Source of the DNA: Thiotrichaceae bacterium
Lineage (GTDB): Bacteria > Pseudomonadota > Gammaproteobacteria > Beggiatoales > Beggiatoaceae
Reading direction: 5' to 3'
Assembly: GCA_028688145.1 (NCBI GenBank)
Contig: JAQTYU010000001.1
Span: 62,001-126,000 of the forward strand
Length of the DNA stretch: 64,000 nucleotides
In this document: piece by piece, positions 18,349-26,452 of the stretch
Numbering within the stretch: position 1 is the first letter of the stretch
How the letters are laid out: each line of letters opens with the position of its first letter
The notes under the pieces: generated by a model
What the model saw: the letters and a program-made list of their open reading frames with translations, nothing else
Told to the model about the DNA's origin: nothing
The model's database searches: none
Program-made: the position numbers and the translations under genes

Positions 18349-19185
18349 GTGAATTTACCTGATGATTTGTTAAGCACCGTGCAACAAGCCTTGCGTGAAG
18401 ACATTCGCACGGGCGATATTAACGCGCTGTTAATTCCCGAATCGCGTCAAGCCACCGCCCAAGTGATTAGCCGTGAATCTGCCATTTTAGCGGGCAGCGC
18501 GTGGTTTAATTCCGTTTTTCAACAAATTGACCCGAGCGTAAAAATTCAGTGGGAAGTGCAAGAAGGTCAAGAAGTTAGCCCAAATCAATGTTTATGCACT
18601 TTATCAGGTGCGGCGCGAACTTTATTGACAGGTGAACGCACTGCCTTAAATTTCCTGCAAGTTTTATCAGGCACAGCCACCCAAGCGCGTCGTTATGTGC
18701 AAGCGGTGCAACATACCCACGCCAAAATTTTAGATACGCGTAAAACCTTGCCTGGTTTACGCAGTGCGCAAAAATATGCTGTCTTGTGTGCGGGCGGGGT
18801 AAATCATCGCATGGGCTTATACGATGCGTTTTTGCTGAAAGAAAATCATATTGCAGCCGCAGGTTCAATCAGCGCGGCGGTGGCGGCGGCTCAAAAACTG
18901 CGTCCTGAATTGCCGATAGAAGTCGAAGTCGAAACCTTGGCACAAATTCCCGAAGCCATTGCCGCAGGCGCAACCCGTTTGTTATTGGATAATTTCACTT
19001 TGGAAATGTTGCGCGAAGCGGTGGCTTTGGTGCAAGGCAAAGTTTCTTTAGAAGCCTCTGGTGGGGTCAATTTAGAAACCGTGGTCGCCATTGCAGAAAC
19101 AGGGGTGGATTTTATTTCAGTCGGCGCAATGACTAAAGACGTGCGTGCCTTGGATTTATCGATGCGGATTGTGGAAATTGTGTGA
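18349..19185 (+). CDS. nadC: Nicotinate-nucleotide pyrophosphorylase (carboxylating)
   Basis: Converts quinolinate and PRPP to nicotinate mononucleotide, carbon dioxide and pyrophosphate in NAD synthesis. The 278-residue protein has the quinolinate PRTase layout: DIRTGDINALLIP near the N terminus, RTALNFLQVLSGTAT, DTRKTLPGLR, HRMGLYDAFLLKENH, EVEVETL, LLDNF and LEASGGVNLETV. It starts at a GTG preceded by an AGAGGAAAA ribosome-binding site, 12 bases after thyA. A tRNA on the opposite strand lies just downstream. Confidence 0.96.
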   Translation: MNLPDDLLSTVQQALREDIRTGDINALLIPESRQATAQVISRESAILAGSAWFNSVFQQIDPSVKIQWEVQEGQEVSPNQCLCTLSGAARTLLTGERTALNFLQVLSGTATQARRYVQAVQHTHAKILDTRKTLPGLRSAQKYAVLCAGGVNHRMGLYDAFLLKENHIAAAGSISAAVAAAQKLRPELPIEVEVETLAQIPEAIAAGATRLLLDNFTLEMLREAVALVQGKVSLEASGGVNLETVVAIAETGVDFISVGAMTKDVRALDLSMRIVEIV

Positions 19186-19213
19186 GTTTTTTGATGCTGG
19201 TGAAGCGGGGGAG

Positions 19214-19290
19214 TGGTGGGACCAGTAGGACTTGAACCTACGACCTAAGGATTATGAGTCCTCAGCTCTAACCAACTGAGCTATAGTCCC
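19214..19290 (-). tRNA. tRNA with CAU anticodon, probably tRNA-Ile2 (lysidine type)
   Basis: The minus strand folds as a 77-base cloverleaf: acceptor GGGACTA pairing with TGGTCCC, D arm GCTC...GAGC, anticodon loop CTCATAA (anticodon CAT), T arm GTAGG TTCAAGT CCTAC, and an encoded CCA end. A CAU anticodon fits elongator tRNA-Met or the minor isoleucine tRNA whose C34 is changed to lysidine by TilS. The variable and T-arm bases (TTAGGTCGTAGG TTCAAGTCC) resemble the Ile2 type more than Met. The identity call is moderate; the tRNA itself is clear. Confidence 0.92.
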
Positions 19291-19433
19291 GAATGCAGAG
19301 TAATGCAACAGATTAATTAAAAATTTTAACATGCTTTATTCGTGTTTGTACAGTGCCCCCATTGCAAAGTAAATTTATAGTGCATGAATTTACGATACGA
19401 GGACTTTCAAGTCTCAGTTTCCGCTATCAAGCC

Positions 19434-19482
19434 AAAAGAGCTGCTAGGTTTCAAAAACCTAGCAGCTCTTTTGTTTTACCAA
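19434..19482 (+). terminator. very strong intrinsic terminator, possible 3' end of a small RNA
   Basis: An 18-bp perfect stem (AAAAGAGCTGCTAGGTTT and its complement) closes a 3-base loop and is followed by GTTTT. No annotated plus-strand gene ends here, since nadC ends 250 bases upstream with a reverse-strand tRNA between. It may end an unannotated small RNA starting near 19380, or act in reverse for the minus-strand gene at 19559. Confidence 0.75.
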
Positions 19483-19558
19483 GTACGTTGCTGAATTCAA
19501 ATTAGTTAAAAAGGCGTTGAGAGGAGTTTTGCGATTCTAGCTGTCCCCAAAACTCAGG

Positions 19559-19900
19559 TTAATTTATATTTTCTTTCAATCGAATATAATCTTCATACAC
19601 TTCTTTATAAAGATTTATTTCGCCAGTATTCTCTTGAAGTATATCTAAAGCTTGTTGGTATAAAGATAATGCTTGAGTGTAATTTTGCTTAGTATTATCC
19701 AGATAATTGGTATCATTAATATTGTTAGCGAATTTAGGATGTCCTGCTTTTAGTACTCTTTCCCAAATATTTACTATTTCCTTAGATGCTTTTTCTGTTG
19801 GTTTATTATCTAATAATGCTACTTCTTGAGTATTATTTATATCTCGATTAGAAGACCAGTCTAATACATCAAAAACTTTTGCTCTCATGTTTAATCCCAT
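19559..19900 (-). CDS. hypothetical helical protein next to IS630 remnant
   Basis: A 113-codon AT-rich frame that I do not recognise. It is predicted helical, with a stretch (NYTQALSLYQQALDILQENTGEI) resembling one tetratricopeptide unit, so it may be the C-terminal piece of a longer TPR protein cut by the adjoining transposase remnant. It overlaps that remnant by 10 bases. An ACTCAGGTT sequence resembling an IS982 end lies at its stop codon. It may be a real small protein or a fragment; I cannot decide. Confidence 0.35.
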   Translation of the reverse strand: MGLNMRAKVFDVLDWSSNRDINNTQEVALLDNKPTEKASKEIVNIWERVLKAGHPKFANNINDTNYLDNTKQNYTQALSLYQQALDILQENTGEINLYKEVYEDYIRLKENIN

Positions 19901-20228
19901 TTGATAGACTGGAAAAAAAGATGAGTACGAAGCTTTAGAACTAAGGTATAGTATTTCACTTTTAAAAAATAGACTGAGAGGACATGATCAAGGGCATGAT
20001 TAAAATTGTCAAATTGCTTCCCAATTTTTTTAAGCCGTGCTTTGATGATTGCCCAACAATTTTCGATGGGATTCAAATCAGGCGAGTATGCTGGTAAGAA
20101 AACTAAGCGACATTGCGCTATGAGTTCTCTAGTCTTAGCTGACTTATGGAAACTGGCATTATCAATAATAATGACCTGTCCTTGAGATAGTTCTTTCAAT
20201 ACTTGATTTATTTCATAGTCTATTTTTT
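19891..20228 (-). pseudogene. IS630-family transposase, C-terminal remnant
   Basis: The frame contains VIIIDNASFHKS (second catalytic Asp of the DDE domain) and LVFLPAYSPDLNPIENCWAI (third catalytic Glu), hallmarks of IS630/Tc1-type transposases. The N-terminal DNA-binding half and first catalytic Asp are missing; the frame opens abruptly after a stop at about 20228. No terminal inverted repeats are recognisable. It is a dead fragment marking an old insertion. Confidence 0.88.
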
Positions 20229-20239
20229 AAATTGATTTA

Positions 20240-20833
20240 CTATACCCGCTTAATCCAATCCGCCGTACTCAACACATCGCTAAATCTGCTTGCTTGCACC
20301 ACTAAAATTGCGGTGTGTAATTCCTGCGCCGTGACCTTGCCCGCGTGATTTTCAAAGCCCAAAGTTGCGGTCGCATCGGATAAAAACTCCACATTAAAGC
20401 CCAAATGAAACGCATATCTTGCCGTGGTATCGCAGCACATTTGCGTCATGTAACCGCTAATCACCACCGTATCAATGCCTTGCGCTCTCAAATAAGCTTC
20501 CAATCCCGTACCGTCAAACGAGCTGGGCTTAGTTTTTTCTATCAGCAAATCGGGCTGAATGGCGGCAATACTGGGATGTAGTTCCCATTCAAAACTGCCT
20601 TTTTTAAACACAGGCGATTCCACTTCAATGCTGTGTTGCACAAACACCACCGCAACTCCCGACTTTTGCGCGGCGGTGATTGCTTTCAATATATTTTCTT
20701 GGGCATTACTGGGGTAAGAAACGGGTAATTTGCCTGTGAAATATTCGTTTTGCACATCAATCACTAGCAAGGCTCTTTTTTTCCCATCTTGGGGAATCTT
20801 CACATAACTGCCGCTAAAAACCTTAGTTTCCAT
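20240..20833 (-). CDS. Isochorismatase-family cysteine hydrolase
   Basis: A cytosolic hydrolase of about 197 residues in the isochorismatase/nicotinamidase superfamily. The N-terminal catalytic Asp is in LLVIDVQNEYF, the lysine and cis-peptide region in KTKPSSFDGTGLEAYLR, and the nucleophile in YMTQMCCDTTARYA. Substrate unknown; relatives act on amides, isochorismate or small toxic compounds. The ATG at 20833 (METKVF) was chosen because GGAG lies 8 bases upstream; the longer frame to 20881 would run deep into the preceding gene. With this start it overlaps the tautomerase-GNAT gene by 11 bases, so the two are translationally coupled in a TetR-led operon. Confidence 0.85.
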   Translation of the reverse strand: METKVFSGSYVKIPQDGKKRALLVIDVQNEYFTGKLPVSYPSNAQENILKAITAAQKSGVAVVFVQHSIEVESPVFKKGSFEWELHPSIAAIQPDLLIEKTKPSSFDGTGLEAYLRAQGIDTVVISGYMTQMCCDTTARYAFHLGFNVEFLSDATATLGFENHAGKVTAQELHTAILVVQASRFSDVLSTADWIKRV

Positions 20834-21677
20834 GAACTTGCTCCAAAATGAGATATTTAGCATGAAAGCCAAACTTTTCATAAAAGTTCAACACCGCTTC
20901 GTTGCCTGCATAGACTGCGATTTTTTTCGAGCTGACCTTTAACGAATCCATCCAAGATAAGGCTTGTTTTAACAAAGTCTCTCCGATATCAGCCCCACGA
21001 TGTTCGGGAGACACAAATAAAGATTCGACTTCGCCCACCTTCTTTACCACGGAACTAACGCAATAGCCGACCAGCTTATCTTGATGTTTTACAACCGTAA
21101 TTAACAATTGTCCTTGTTGCGCTTTTTCAATAAATACTTGTTTTCTGACATCAAAACTGTGTTTTTCGTAATGTGCCGCAAAATGGGATGATTTCTCAAA
21201 ATGCAGTTGATTGAGTTGTTGCCACAAGGGCGCAATGCTGTCGATTTCATCCAGCGGCAGCGTGGCGCATTCGAGCGTGATTGCAGGCGGTGGCGCGAGT
21301 CGTATCTGTTTCCGTGCCGCTTGGCTGAGACCGTCGTATCCCCATGTTTCTGCGGGCAATTCGTGGATAATCACATAAGTCGCGCTGGGCAATTGCCCTA
21401 AAGTTTCGTTTAACAGTTGGGCAGCGGCGGTAAGCATTTCGGCTTTTTGCAAGGCAGAGTTGGTATTTTGGGTGATGTTAATCGCGAGATGCGCCCCGAT
21501 GGTTTGCAATTCGCCATTGATAAACCAATGACTTTGTTCGAGTTCTTCAATCGTAATGGCGGTGAGCGTGGGTTCTTTGTGTAAAATTTCAGCCATTAAG
21601 CGCGTTAATTCCGCAGCCAAAAATTCTTGGGTGGTCGTGGGCAGTTTTTTTGAGATTTTTAAATTAAGGTATGGCAC
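20823..21677 (-). CDS. tautomerase-like / GNAT acetyltransferase fusion protein
   Basis: A 284-residue two-domain protein. Residues 1 to about 125 resemble the 4-oxalocrotonate tautomerase/MIF superfamily: the mature chain would begin with Pro (MPYLNLKISKK), the catalytic N-terminal proline of these enzymes, and it contains a longer beta-alpha-beta repeat ending YVIIHELPAETWGYDGLS. Residues 130 to 284 are a GNAT N-acetyltransferase, with the acetyl-CoA loop in SPEHRGADIGETLLKQALSW and the C-terminal NFYEKFGFHAKYLILEQ. The fusion suggests one chemistry on a small carbonyl or amine compound. It overlaps the isochorismatase-like gene, and a palindromic operator lies upstream after a TetR gene. 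Confidence 0.82.
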   Translation of the reverse strand: MPYLNLKISKKLPTTTQEFLAAELTRLMAEILHKEPTLTAITIEELEQSHWFINGELQTIGAHLAINITQNTNSALQKAEMLTAAAQLLNETLGQLPSATYVIIHELPAETWGYDGLSQAARKQIRLAPPPAITLECATLPLDEIDSIAPLWQQLNQLHFEKSSHFAAHYEKHSFDVRKQVFIEKAQQGQLLITVVKHQDKLVGYCVSSVVKKVGEVESLFVSPEHRGADIGETLLKQALSWMDSLKVSSKKIAVYAGNEAVLNFYEKFGFHAKYLILEQVHGN

Positions 21678-21718
21678 GAGATGCTCCTTGACTGAGGGGT
21701 CAAAGAGAGTTTAATGAC

Positions 21719-21738
21719 ACTTGACTAATTAGTCAAGT
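21719..21738. promoter_or_regulatory. perfect 20-bp palindrome, candidate TetR operator
   Basis: ACTTGACTAATTAGTCAAGT is a perfect palindrome in the 60-base gap between the TetR stop codon (which it touches) and the tautomerase-GNAT start, 41 bases upstream of that start on the minus strand. Two 10-base half-sites suit a TetR dimer. It also contains TTGACT, which could be a -35 element. Confidence 0.7.
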
Positions 21739-22301
21739 TAGAAGAGCGACTGTTTTAAAGTTTCAATGCAATCTACAAATAATTGGTCGTCGTCTGCGAG
21801 CTTGGCGCGTTGAATTGCGCCGCCGACCACGGCAACGATGAAAGTGGCGAGTTTTTTGGTGTCGCCTTGTTTGAGTTCTCCGACGCGCATCGCTTGAATA
21901 AGTATTTGTTCTATATAGCTTTCATAGCCTAAGTAGACTTTGGCGAGGGCTTCGCGAAACTCGCTGTCGAGGCTGGCTAATTCTTGGACTAATTTGCCCA
22001 AGGGGCAGCCGCGTTTAAGGTCAAAATTTAATGGGTTGACGGTGAACTCGAACAGATTTTGTAGTGGTTTTTCGGTTTGTGCGATTTCTGCGTAACGTTC
22101 TTCAAAGCGGTCGGCGATTTTTTCGTTGATGACCGCAAGGGCGAGTTCTTTTTTGGAGGAGAAAAAGTGATATAGCGAGCCTTTGTGCAGGCTGGCTTTT
22201 TCTAAAATGGTGTTTAAGCCCGTGGCACTGTAGCCGTGGGTGTAAAATTCTTCAAAAGCGACATCAAGTAGTTTATCGCGGGTGTTGGTGCTGGGTTTCA
22301 T
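21738..22301 (-). CDS. TetR/AcrR family transcriptional regulator
   Basis: A 187-residue repressor. The N-terminal helix-turn-helix is typical: TRDKLLDVAFEEFYTHGYSA followed by LNTILEKASLHKGSLYHFFSSKKELALAVI. The C-terminal ligand domain has the CPLGKLVQELASLDSEFREAL pattern of the NemR/AcuR-like branch that often carries a reactive cysteine; here the cysteine in RGCPLGKL is present. Those relatives sense electrophiles such as quinones and aldehydes. The downstream tautomerase/GNAT and hydrolase genes plus the palindrome between them suggest a self-contained detoxification operon. The ligand is not known. Confidence 0.9.
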   Translation of the reverse strand: MKPSTNTRDKLLDVAFEEFYTHGYSATGLNTILEKASLHKGSLYHFFSSKKELALAVINEKIADRFEERYAEIAQTEKPLQNLFEFTVNPLNFDLKRGCPLGKLVQELASLDSEFREALAKVYLGYESYIEQILIQAMRVGELKQGDTKKLATFIVAVVGGAIQRAKLADDDQLFVDCIETLKQSLF

Positions 22302-22332
22302 GTAGTTTCTTGCAAAGGGTTATCAAGCCATT

Positions 22333-23721
22333 CTAATGATTGTTTCTTTTTTTCCGTATTTCTTCAACTATTGCCCTTAATCCTACAGCAATATCAGTGA
22401 ATGCCTCATCGCGATCCTTCCATTTTGTGACAGGTATTAAATTAATTGGTAATCCTTGTAACTTCATGAAGGATGCTCCTGTTGAGTCACAGGAACGCAA
22501 CATAATAGGTATCACTACCGATATACCTTCCTCATGTTGTTTCATTGCTTGTGTTACTTCAATGTCGTAACAATAATCAGAAGCTAAAAAATCGGCACTA
22601 ATCAGTAACAAAATTATATCAGCCGTCATCAATTTTTTATCTAACGTACTCTTCCACTCATCGCCTACCTCAATTTTGCGATCATGCCAATTAATTATAA
22701 AATCTCGGCGTTCTAGTAGTTTTAAATGCTTTTCTAGTTTCTTCCGTAATTTTGTATCCTTGTGAGAGTATGAATAAAATATTTTCAGCGGTTGGATGGC
22801 ACTCATTGAAGCTTTATTAGGCTCTAATGAGCTAGTTAGGACTTTGTTAATACATTCATTATCAGATTTAGACTGAGCATCTTGAATGTCACCAGACTCA
22901 TCATAGTTTTTAACAGCGGTGGGTGTCTTAGGTATTTCTTCTGGATCATCCTTGACGTTAGATGATTCATAATAGTTAGTGCTATGGTTGGAATAAGTAG
23001 GCTCTATGATATAAGTAGGTATTGAAGATAATTTATTAAGTGTCTCCAATGCATGTCTGCCACTTGTTGTCACATCAAAGTAATCTCTTAAAGTCTCAGG
23101 ATAATAATTCATCCCAGCAGTATAGGGATTTCTAATTGCCAAAGCTGTAGCTAACTCAAAGGCATAACTGGCGTTAAGAGCATCACTAATTGAAGAGGAT
23201 AAATCCCTCCCAATGATCGCTTGATATTTTGCTGATTCATCAACAACAAGACTAGCTTTTATAAAATTGTCGATGGGGGATAATGTGTTTTTTCCGATGG
23301 CGACATTAGAATAACGCTCGTTTGTTATAGTTTGATAATAGTGAGCAGCAGATGTATCAACAAGACTAGCTGCATCAACAACGCGACTAGCCTTTATAAA
23401 GTTGTCGGTTGGAGATAATATGTTTTTTCCGATGGTAGCATTTATAACGTTACAGTCATCTACTTCTGTGCCAATAAGACGAGTCTCTTTCACCAGATTA
23501 CCCAATGAAGATAGCGCAGATGTATCAACAATACGAGCAGCCTCCGTTGCTGCTTGTTTAGCAATATCCAATTGTTGTACACACATTTTTGCTTGTGAAA
23601 CCAGTTCAGTCTCAGCTGATAGCTTTTGTTGAAATTCTCTGGAGTTTATACCCATAGTAGAAAGTTTTTTATAATCATCAAACACAACCAAATCCCTCAA
23701 AAAATTTACTAAACTCAGCAT
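22333..23721 (-). CDS. TIR-domain protein with repetitive N-terminal region
   Basis: A 462-residue protein. The C-terminal 312-458 is a bacterial TIR domain: KIFYSYSHKDTKLRKKL (strand A/box 1), EVGDEWKSTLDKKLMTADII, then LLLISADFLASDYCYDIEV with a glutamate at 388 in the expected catalytic region, and IPIMLRSCD. Such domains commonly cleave NAD or make signalling cyclic ADP-ribose isomers. Residues 1-300 are unfamiliar and helical, with an internal repeat: IGKN-LSP-DNFIKAS-VVD at about 97-118 and again at 142-162. It reads divergently from a HigB/HigA pair only 41 bases away. Its function is probably defence or signalling; partner and trigger are unknown. Confidence 0.85.
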   Translation of the reverse strand: MLSLVNFLRDLVVFDDYKKLSTMGINSREFQQKLSAETELVSQAKMCVQQLDIAKQAATEAARIVDTSALSSLGNLVKETRLIGTEVDDCNVINATIGKNILSPTDNFIKASRVVDAASLVDTSAAHYYQTITNERYSNVAIGKNTLSPIDNFIKASLVVDESAKYQAIIGRDLSSSISDALNASYAFELATALAIRNPYTAGMNYYPETLRDYFDVTTSGRHALETLNKLSSIPTYIIEPTYSNHSTNYYESSNVKDDPEEIPKTPTAVKNYDESGDIQDAQSKSDNECINKVLTSSLEPNKASMSAIQPLKIFYSYSHKDTKLRKKLEKHLKLLERRDFIINWHDRKIEVGDEWKSTLDKKLMTADIILLLISADFLASDYCYDIEVTQAMKQHEEGISVVIPIMLRSCDSTGASFMKLQGLPINLIPVTKWKDRDEAFTDIAVGLRAIVEEIRKKRNNH

Positions 23722-23762
23722 AATTATTGCGTTAAATATAGCATATTTGCTATTATCGAAAC

Positions 23763-24092
23763 ATGACTTATACTATAAATTATTACAGTGACGATGTGTT
23801 ATCTGAGCTACTGTCTTTACCAGAAACTTTACAAGCTAAATACTTGCGCTTAACGGAACGTATGGAAGTTTTCGGTGCTAATTTAGGCGAGCCTCATACC
23901 AAAGCAATGGGCGACGGACTGTTTGAGTTACGACTAAAAGGAGCAGAAGGCATCGCAAGAGTTTTTTATTGCACTCTCGTAGGACAACGCATTGTAATGC
24001 TACATAGTTTTATCAAGAAAACCACTAAAACACCCCGTCCCGAATTAAAAATCGCAATACAACGTATGAATGAGGTCAAGCAATATGCTTAG
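23763..24092 (+). CDS. higB: HigB-like toxin (RelE/ParE superfamily, phage Gp49-like)
   Basis: A 109-residue toxin of the RelE fold, predicted to cleave mRNA at the ribosome. Visible features are the N-terminal helix with ELLSLPETLQAKYLRLTERM, then KAMGDGLFELRLKGAEGIARVFY, the core of Gp49/HigB proteins, and VMLHSFIKKTTKTPRPEL near the end. The toxin-before-antitoxin order and 8-base overlap with the HTH gene match higBA. It starts 41 bases from the divergent TIR gene, so both may share a regulatory region. Confidence 0.9.
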   Translation: MTYTINYYSDDVLSELLSLPETLQAKYLRLTERMEVFGANLGEPHTKAMGDGLFELRLKGAEGIARVFYCTLVGQRIVMLHSFIKKTTKTPRPELKIAIQRMNEVKQYA

Positions 24093-24381
24093 TCATGCCG
24101 AACTCAAAGCTAAAATGCTAGAAAATCCCGAAGTAAAAGCAGAGTATGACCGCTTAGCCCCTGAAATGGAGCTTTTAGATGAACTGCTTCGCGCCCGCAT
24201 GGCAGCAGGTTTAACGCAAGCACAGGTTGCAGAACGTATGAATACTCAAGCTCCTGTCATCTCACGCCTTGAAAGCACTCTGATGTCAGGTAAACACTCA
24301 CCCAGTGTAGCAACCTTACGTAAATATGCTGAGGCAGTTGGTTGCAAACTGGAAATACATTTGGTTGTCCCCAAACCCTAA
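24085..24381 (+). CDS. higA: HigA-like antitoxin (XRE-family HTH)
   Basis: A 98-residue antitoxin and probable autorepressor. The helix-turn-helix is LLRARMAAGLTQAQVAERMN followed by APVISRLESTLMSGKHSPSV. The ATG at 24085 (MLSHAEL) is used because GAGG lies about 9 bases upstream; an ATG five codons earlier is also open. It overlaps higB by 8 bases and meets the convergent cyclase gene over 4 bases at its 3' end. Confidence 0.9.
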   Translation: MLSHAELKAKMLENPEVKAEYDRLAPEMELLDELLRARMAAGLTQAQVAERMNTQAPVISRLESTLMSGKHSPSVATLRKYAEAVGCKLEIHLVVPKP

Positions 24382-26252
24382 ACCACCCCTTCCCCATAAA
24401 AACAAAACCGCCCTTTCCCCGCCTGCTTAGCCTGATACATCGCCTGATCCGCCTGCTGAATCAGCGCGTTAGTATCATAACTGTGACCATCAAAAAAACT
24501 AATCCCAATACTCACGCCCACATTCGCAACTTTTCCTTGATATTCATAAGGCTGTGAAATATGCGCCAACAACTTTTTCGCCACAATTTCCGCATGTTCC
24601 CGACGCGCCACATGTTCCGCCAGCACCGTAAATTCATCACCACCTAAACGACAAATCACATCCAATTCCCGCAAACAAGTGCGTAAACGCTGCGCCACCA
24701 TTTTCAGCAACGCATCGCCAAACTCATGCCCGAGCTGGTCATTCACCCGTTTAAAACCATCTAAATCAAAATACATCAAAATGCCCTGCTTTTCGCTATT
24801 TTTAGCATGAGCAAGCGCTTGTTTTAAACGAATTTCAAATAAACGCCGATTCATCAACCCCGTCAACGGGTCATGATGCGCCCATTGATAAAGCTGCACC
24901 TGCGCCTCTTTGCGCTCGGTAATATCCAACATCGTGCCTTCATAATGCAGCAATCTGCCATATTGGTCATGCACCGCGCGGCTATTTTCCGTAATCCACA
25001 TGCTATCGCCATCTTTACGATACACTTCAATTTCAAAGCCTTGAACTTTACCCAGTTGTTGCAACTGTTGCAGCAACACATTGCGCTGCAAAGCATCCAG
25101 ATATAAAGTTTCAATACAAGGCATTGCCTCGATAAATGCTTGCGGCGTGGCATAATTAAACATTTTAGCCAAGGCAGGATTCGCATTCAGCACCGTGCCA
25201 TCAGGTGAAACTTGATAAATGCCCTCAATCGCATTTTCAAAAATACTCTGATATTTTTCCGTACTGCGCCGCAGACTTTCGGTGCGATCCAGCACGCGCT
25301 GTTCTAACATGAAATTCGCGTCATACAAATGCTTTTCCAAAGCACAGCGCTCGCTAATCACCGCCGTCAGGAATAACGCCATGATGCCCATCACCCCGAT
25401 AAAGGCTTGCAGCAACAGCAAAGATTCATAAGTGGAATAGCCCGAAAATGGCCCTTTTCCCTGCAAAGTGCCGCCGACCGCAATCACCGCCAACAACAAC
25501 ATGCTCAGCAAGGTTTCCCGCAAGCCAAAGCGAAACGCCGCCCACAATAAAAACGGCATCAAGGCAAATGGCAAGGGATAAGCGCGCACTTCGACATTGT
25601 ATAAAACTTGCCAGAAAATCAGCCCCGACAACAGCGACAAACTAAGGAGTAACACGCCCAATTCTGTCCAGTGCGGACGATACCAGCCAGCGGGATAGGT
25701 ATAATAAAAACTGATAAACAGCGGCGCAACAATCAGAATTCCCACCATGTCCGCCAACAACCACGTCCAGCCCATATTCAATAAAAATTGGGCGGTTTGT
25801 GGGCTATAAATCGACAGCGCGAAAGTCCCAATGCTGGCACTGAGCAAGCTCGCCAAGCCTACGCCTACGGCTAAAAACCACACGGTATGACGCACACGAG
25901 TAAATGGAATTTCAGTGTTTAAACAACGTTTAAAAAGCCACACACTCAGCAACAAGGCGAACGTGTTGCCGCAGGCGGTGATGAGATTCTGAGGGATTTC
26001 GGCGGGGGATTCGAGAAAAACATTGCTGAGTTCGCTGAGCAAAATACTGGCTGCAAAGCGATAACCGTACACATAAAGCACGGCAAAGCCTAAGCCTGCG
26101 GCAGGCCAAATAGCAGTGACATGCCCGACATCCATTCTGCCGAGCAATAAACTGTATTCTCCTACCGCATAATAAACGACTGCAAACATTAACACCGTCG
26201 CCACTTGCTGGACTGCGGTGGGAATTTTTAAGGTCTTAAAGCATGTGGTCAA
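24378..26252 (-). CDS. Diguanylate cyclase, MASE1-PAS-GGDEF
   Basis: A 624-residue membrane sensor that makes cyclic di-GMP. Residues about 15-300 form a MASE1 multi-span membrane domain (LPFALMPFLLWAAFRFGLRE is typical of its last part). Then a PAS domain (STEKYQSIFENAIEGIYQVS) with its PAC end (YEGTMLDITERKEAQ), and a C-terminal GGDEF domain with HHDPLTGLMNRRLFE, the active RLGGDEF, and an inhibitory RxxD site exactly five residues before it (RELDVICRLGGDEF), so product feedback is expected. No EAL domain is present. The gene is monocistronic and convergent with higA. Confidence 0.94.
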   Translation of the reverse strand: MTTCFKTLKIPTAVQQVATVLMFAVVYYAVGEYSLLLGRMDVGHVTAIWPAAGLGFAVLYVYGYRFAASILLSELSNVFLESPAEIPQNLITACGNTFALLLSVWLFKRCLNTEIPFTRVRHTVWFLAVGVGLASLLSASIGTFALSIYSPQTAQFLLNMGWTWLLADMVGILIVAPLFISFYYTYPAGWYRPHWTELGVLLLSLSLLSGLIFWQVLYNVEVRAYPLPFALMPFLLWAAFRFGLRETLLSMLLLAVIAVGGTLQGKGPFSGYSTYESLLLLQAFIGVMGIMALFLTAVISERCALEKHLYDANFMLEQRVLDRTESLRRSTEKYQSIFENAIEGIYQVSPDGTVLNANPALAKMFNYATPQAFIEAMPCIETLYLDALQRNVLLQQLQQLGKVQGFEIEVYRKDGDSMWITENSRAVHDQYGRLLHYEGTMLDITERKEAQVQLYQWAHHDPLTGLMNRRLFEIRLKQALAHAKNSEKQGILMYFDLDGFKRVNDQLGHEFGDALLKMVAQRLRTCLRELDVICRLGGDEFTVLAEHVARREHAEIVAKKLLAHISQPYEYQGKVANVGVSIGISFFDGHSYDTNALIQQADQAMYQAKQAGKGRFCFYGEGVV

Positions 26253-26293
26253 ATGCTTTTTCCCTCAGTTTTTGTTGAAGTGTAGCCCATGTT

Positions 26294-26411
26294 TAGCCTC
26301 CCCCTTTGACAAAGGGGGAGAGCAACGCGAGGGGGCGGAGGGGGATTTAAGATCGTCGCAATTTTAGCGATTTTTAAATCCCCCCTGCCCCCTTTTTCAA
26401 AGGGGGTGAAA
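26294..26411. repeat. palindromic intergenic repeat, family A (second copy)
   Basis: CCTCCCCCTTTGACAAAGGG on the left and CCCCCTTTTTCAAAGGGGGTG on the right bracket the inner GGGGGATTTAAGATCG/GATTTTTAAATCCCC arms, as in the copy at 7684. The loop region differs, so the arms are conserved rather than the middle. Confidence 0.8.
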
Positions 26412-26452
26412 AGCAATAAGCTTGAGAATACAAAAAGTTAAAGTGCAGCTTA

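Noticed and set aside
19214..19290. Assigning the CAU tRNA firmly as elongator tRNA-Met
   Set aside because: T-arm and variable-loop bases fit the lysidine-type tRNA-Ile2 better; identity elements cannot be settled by eye.
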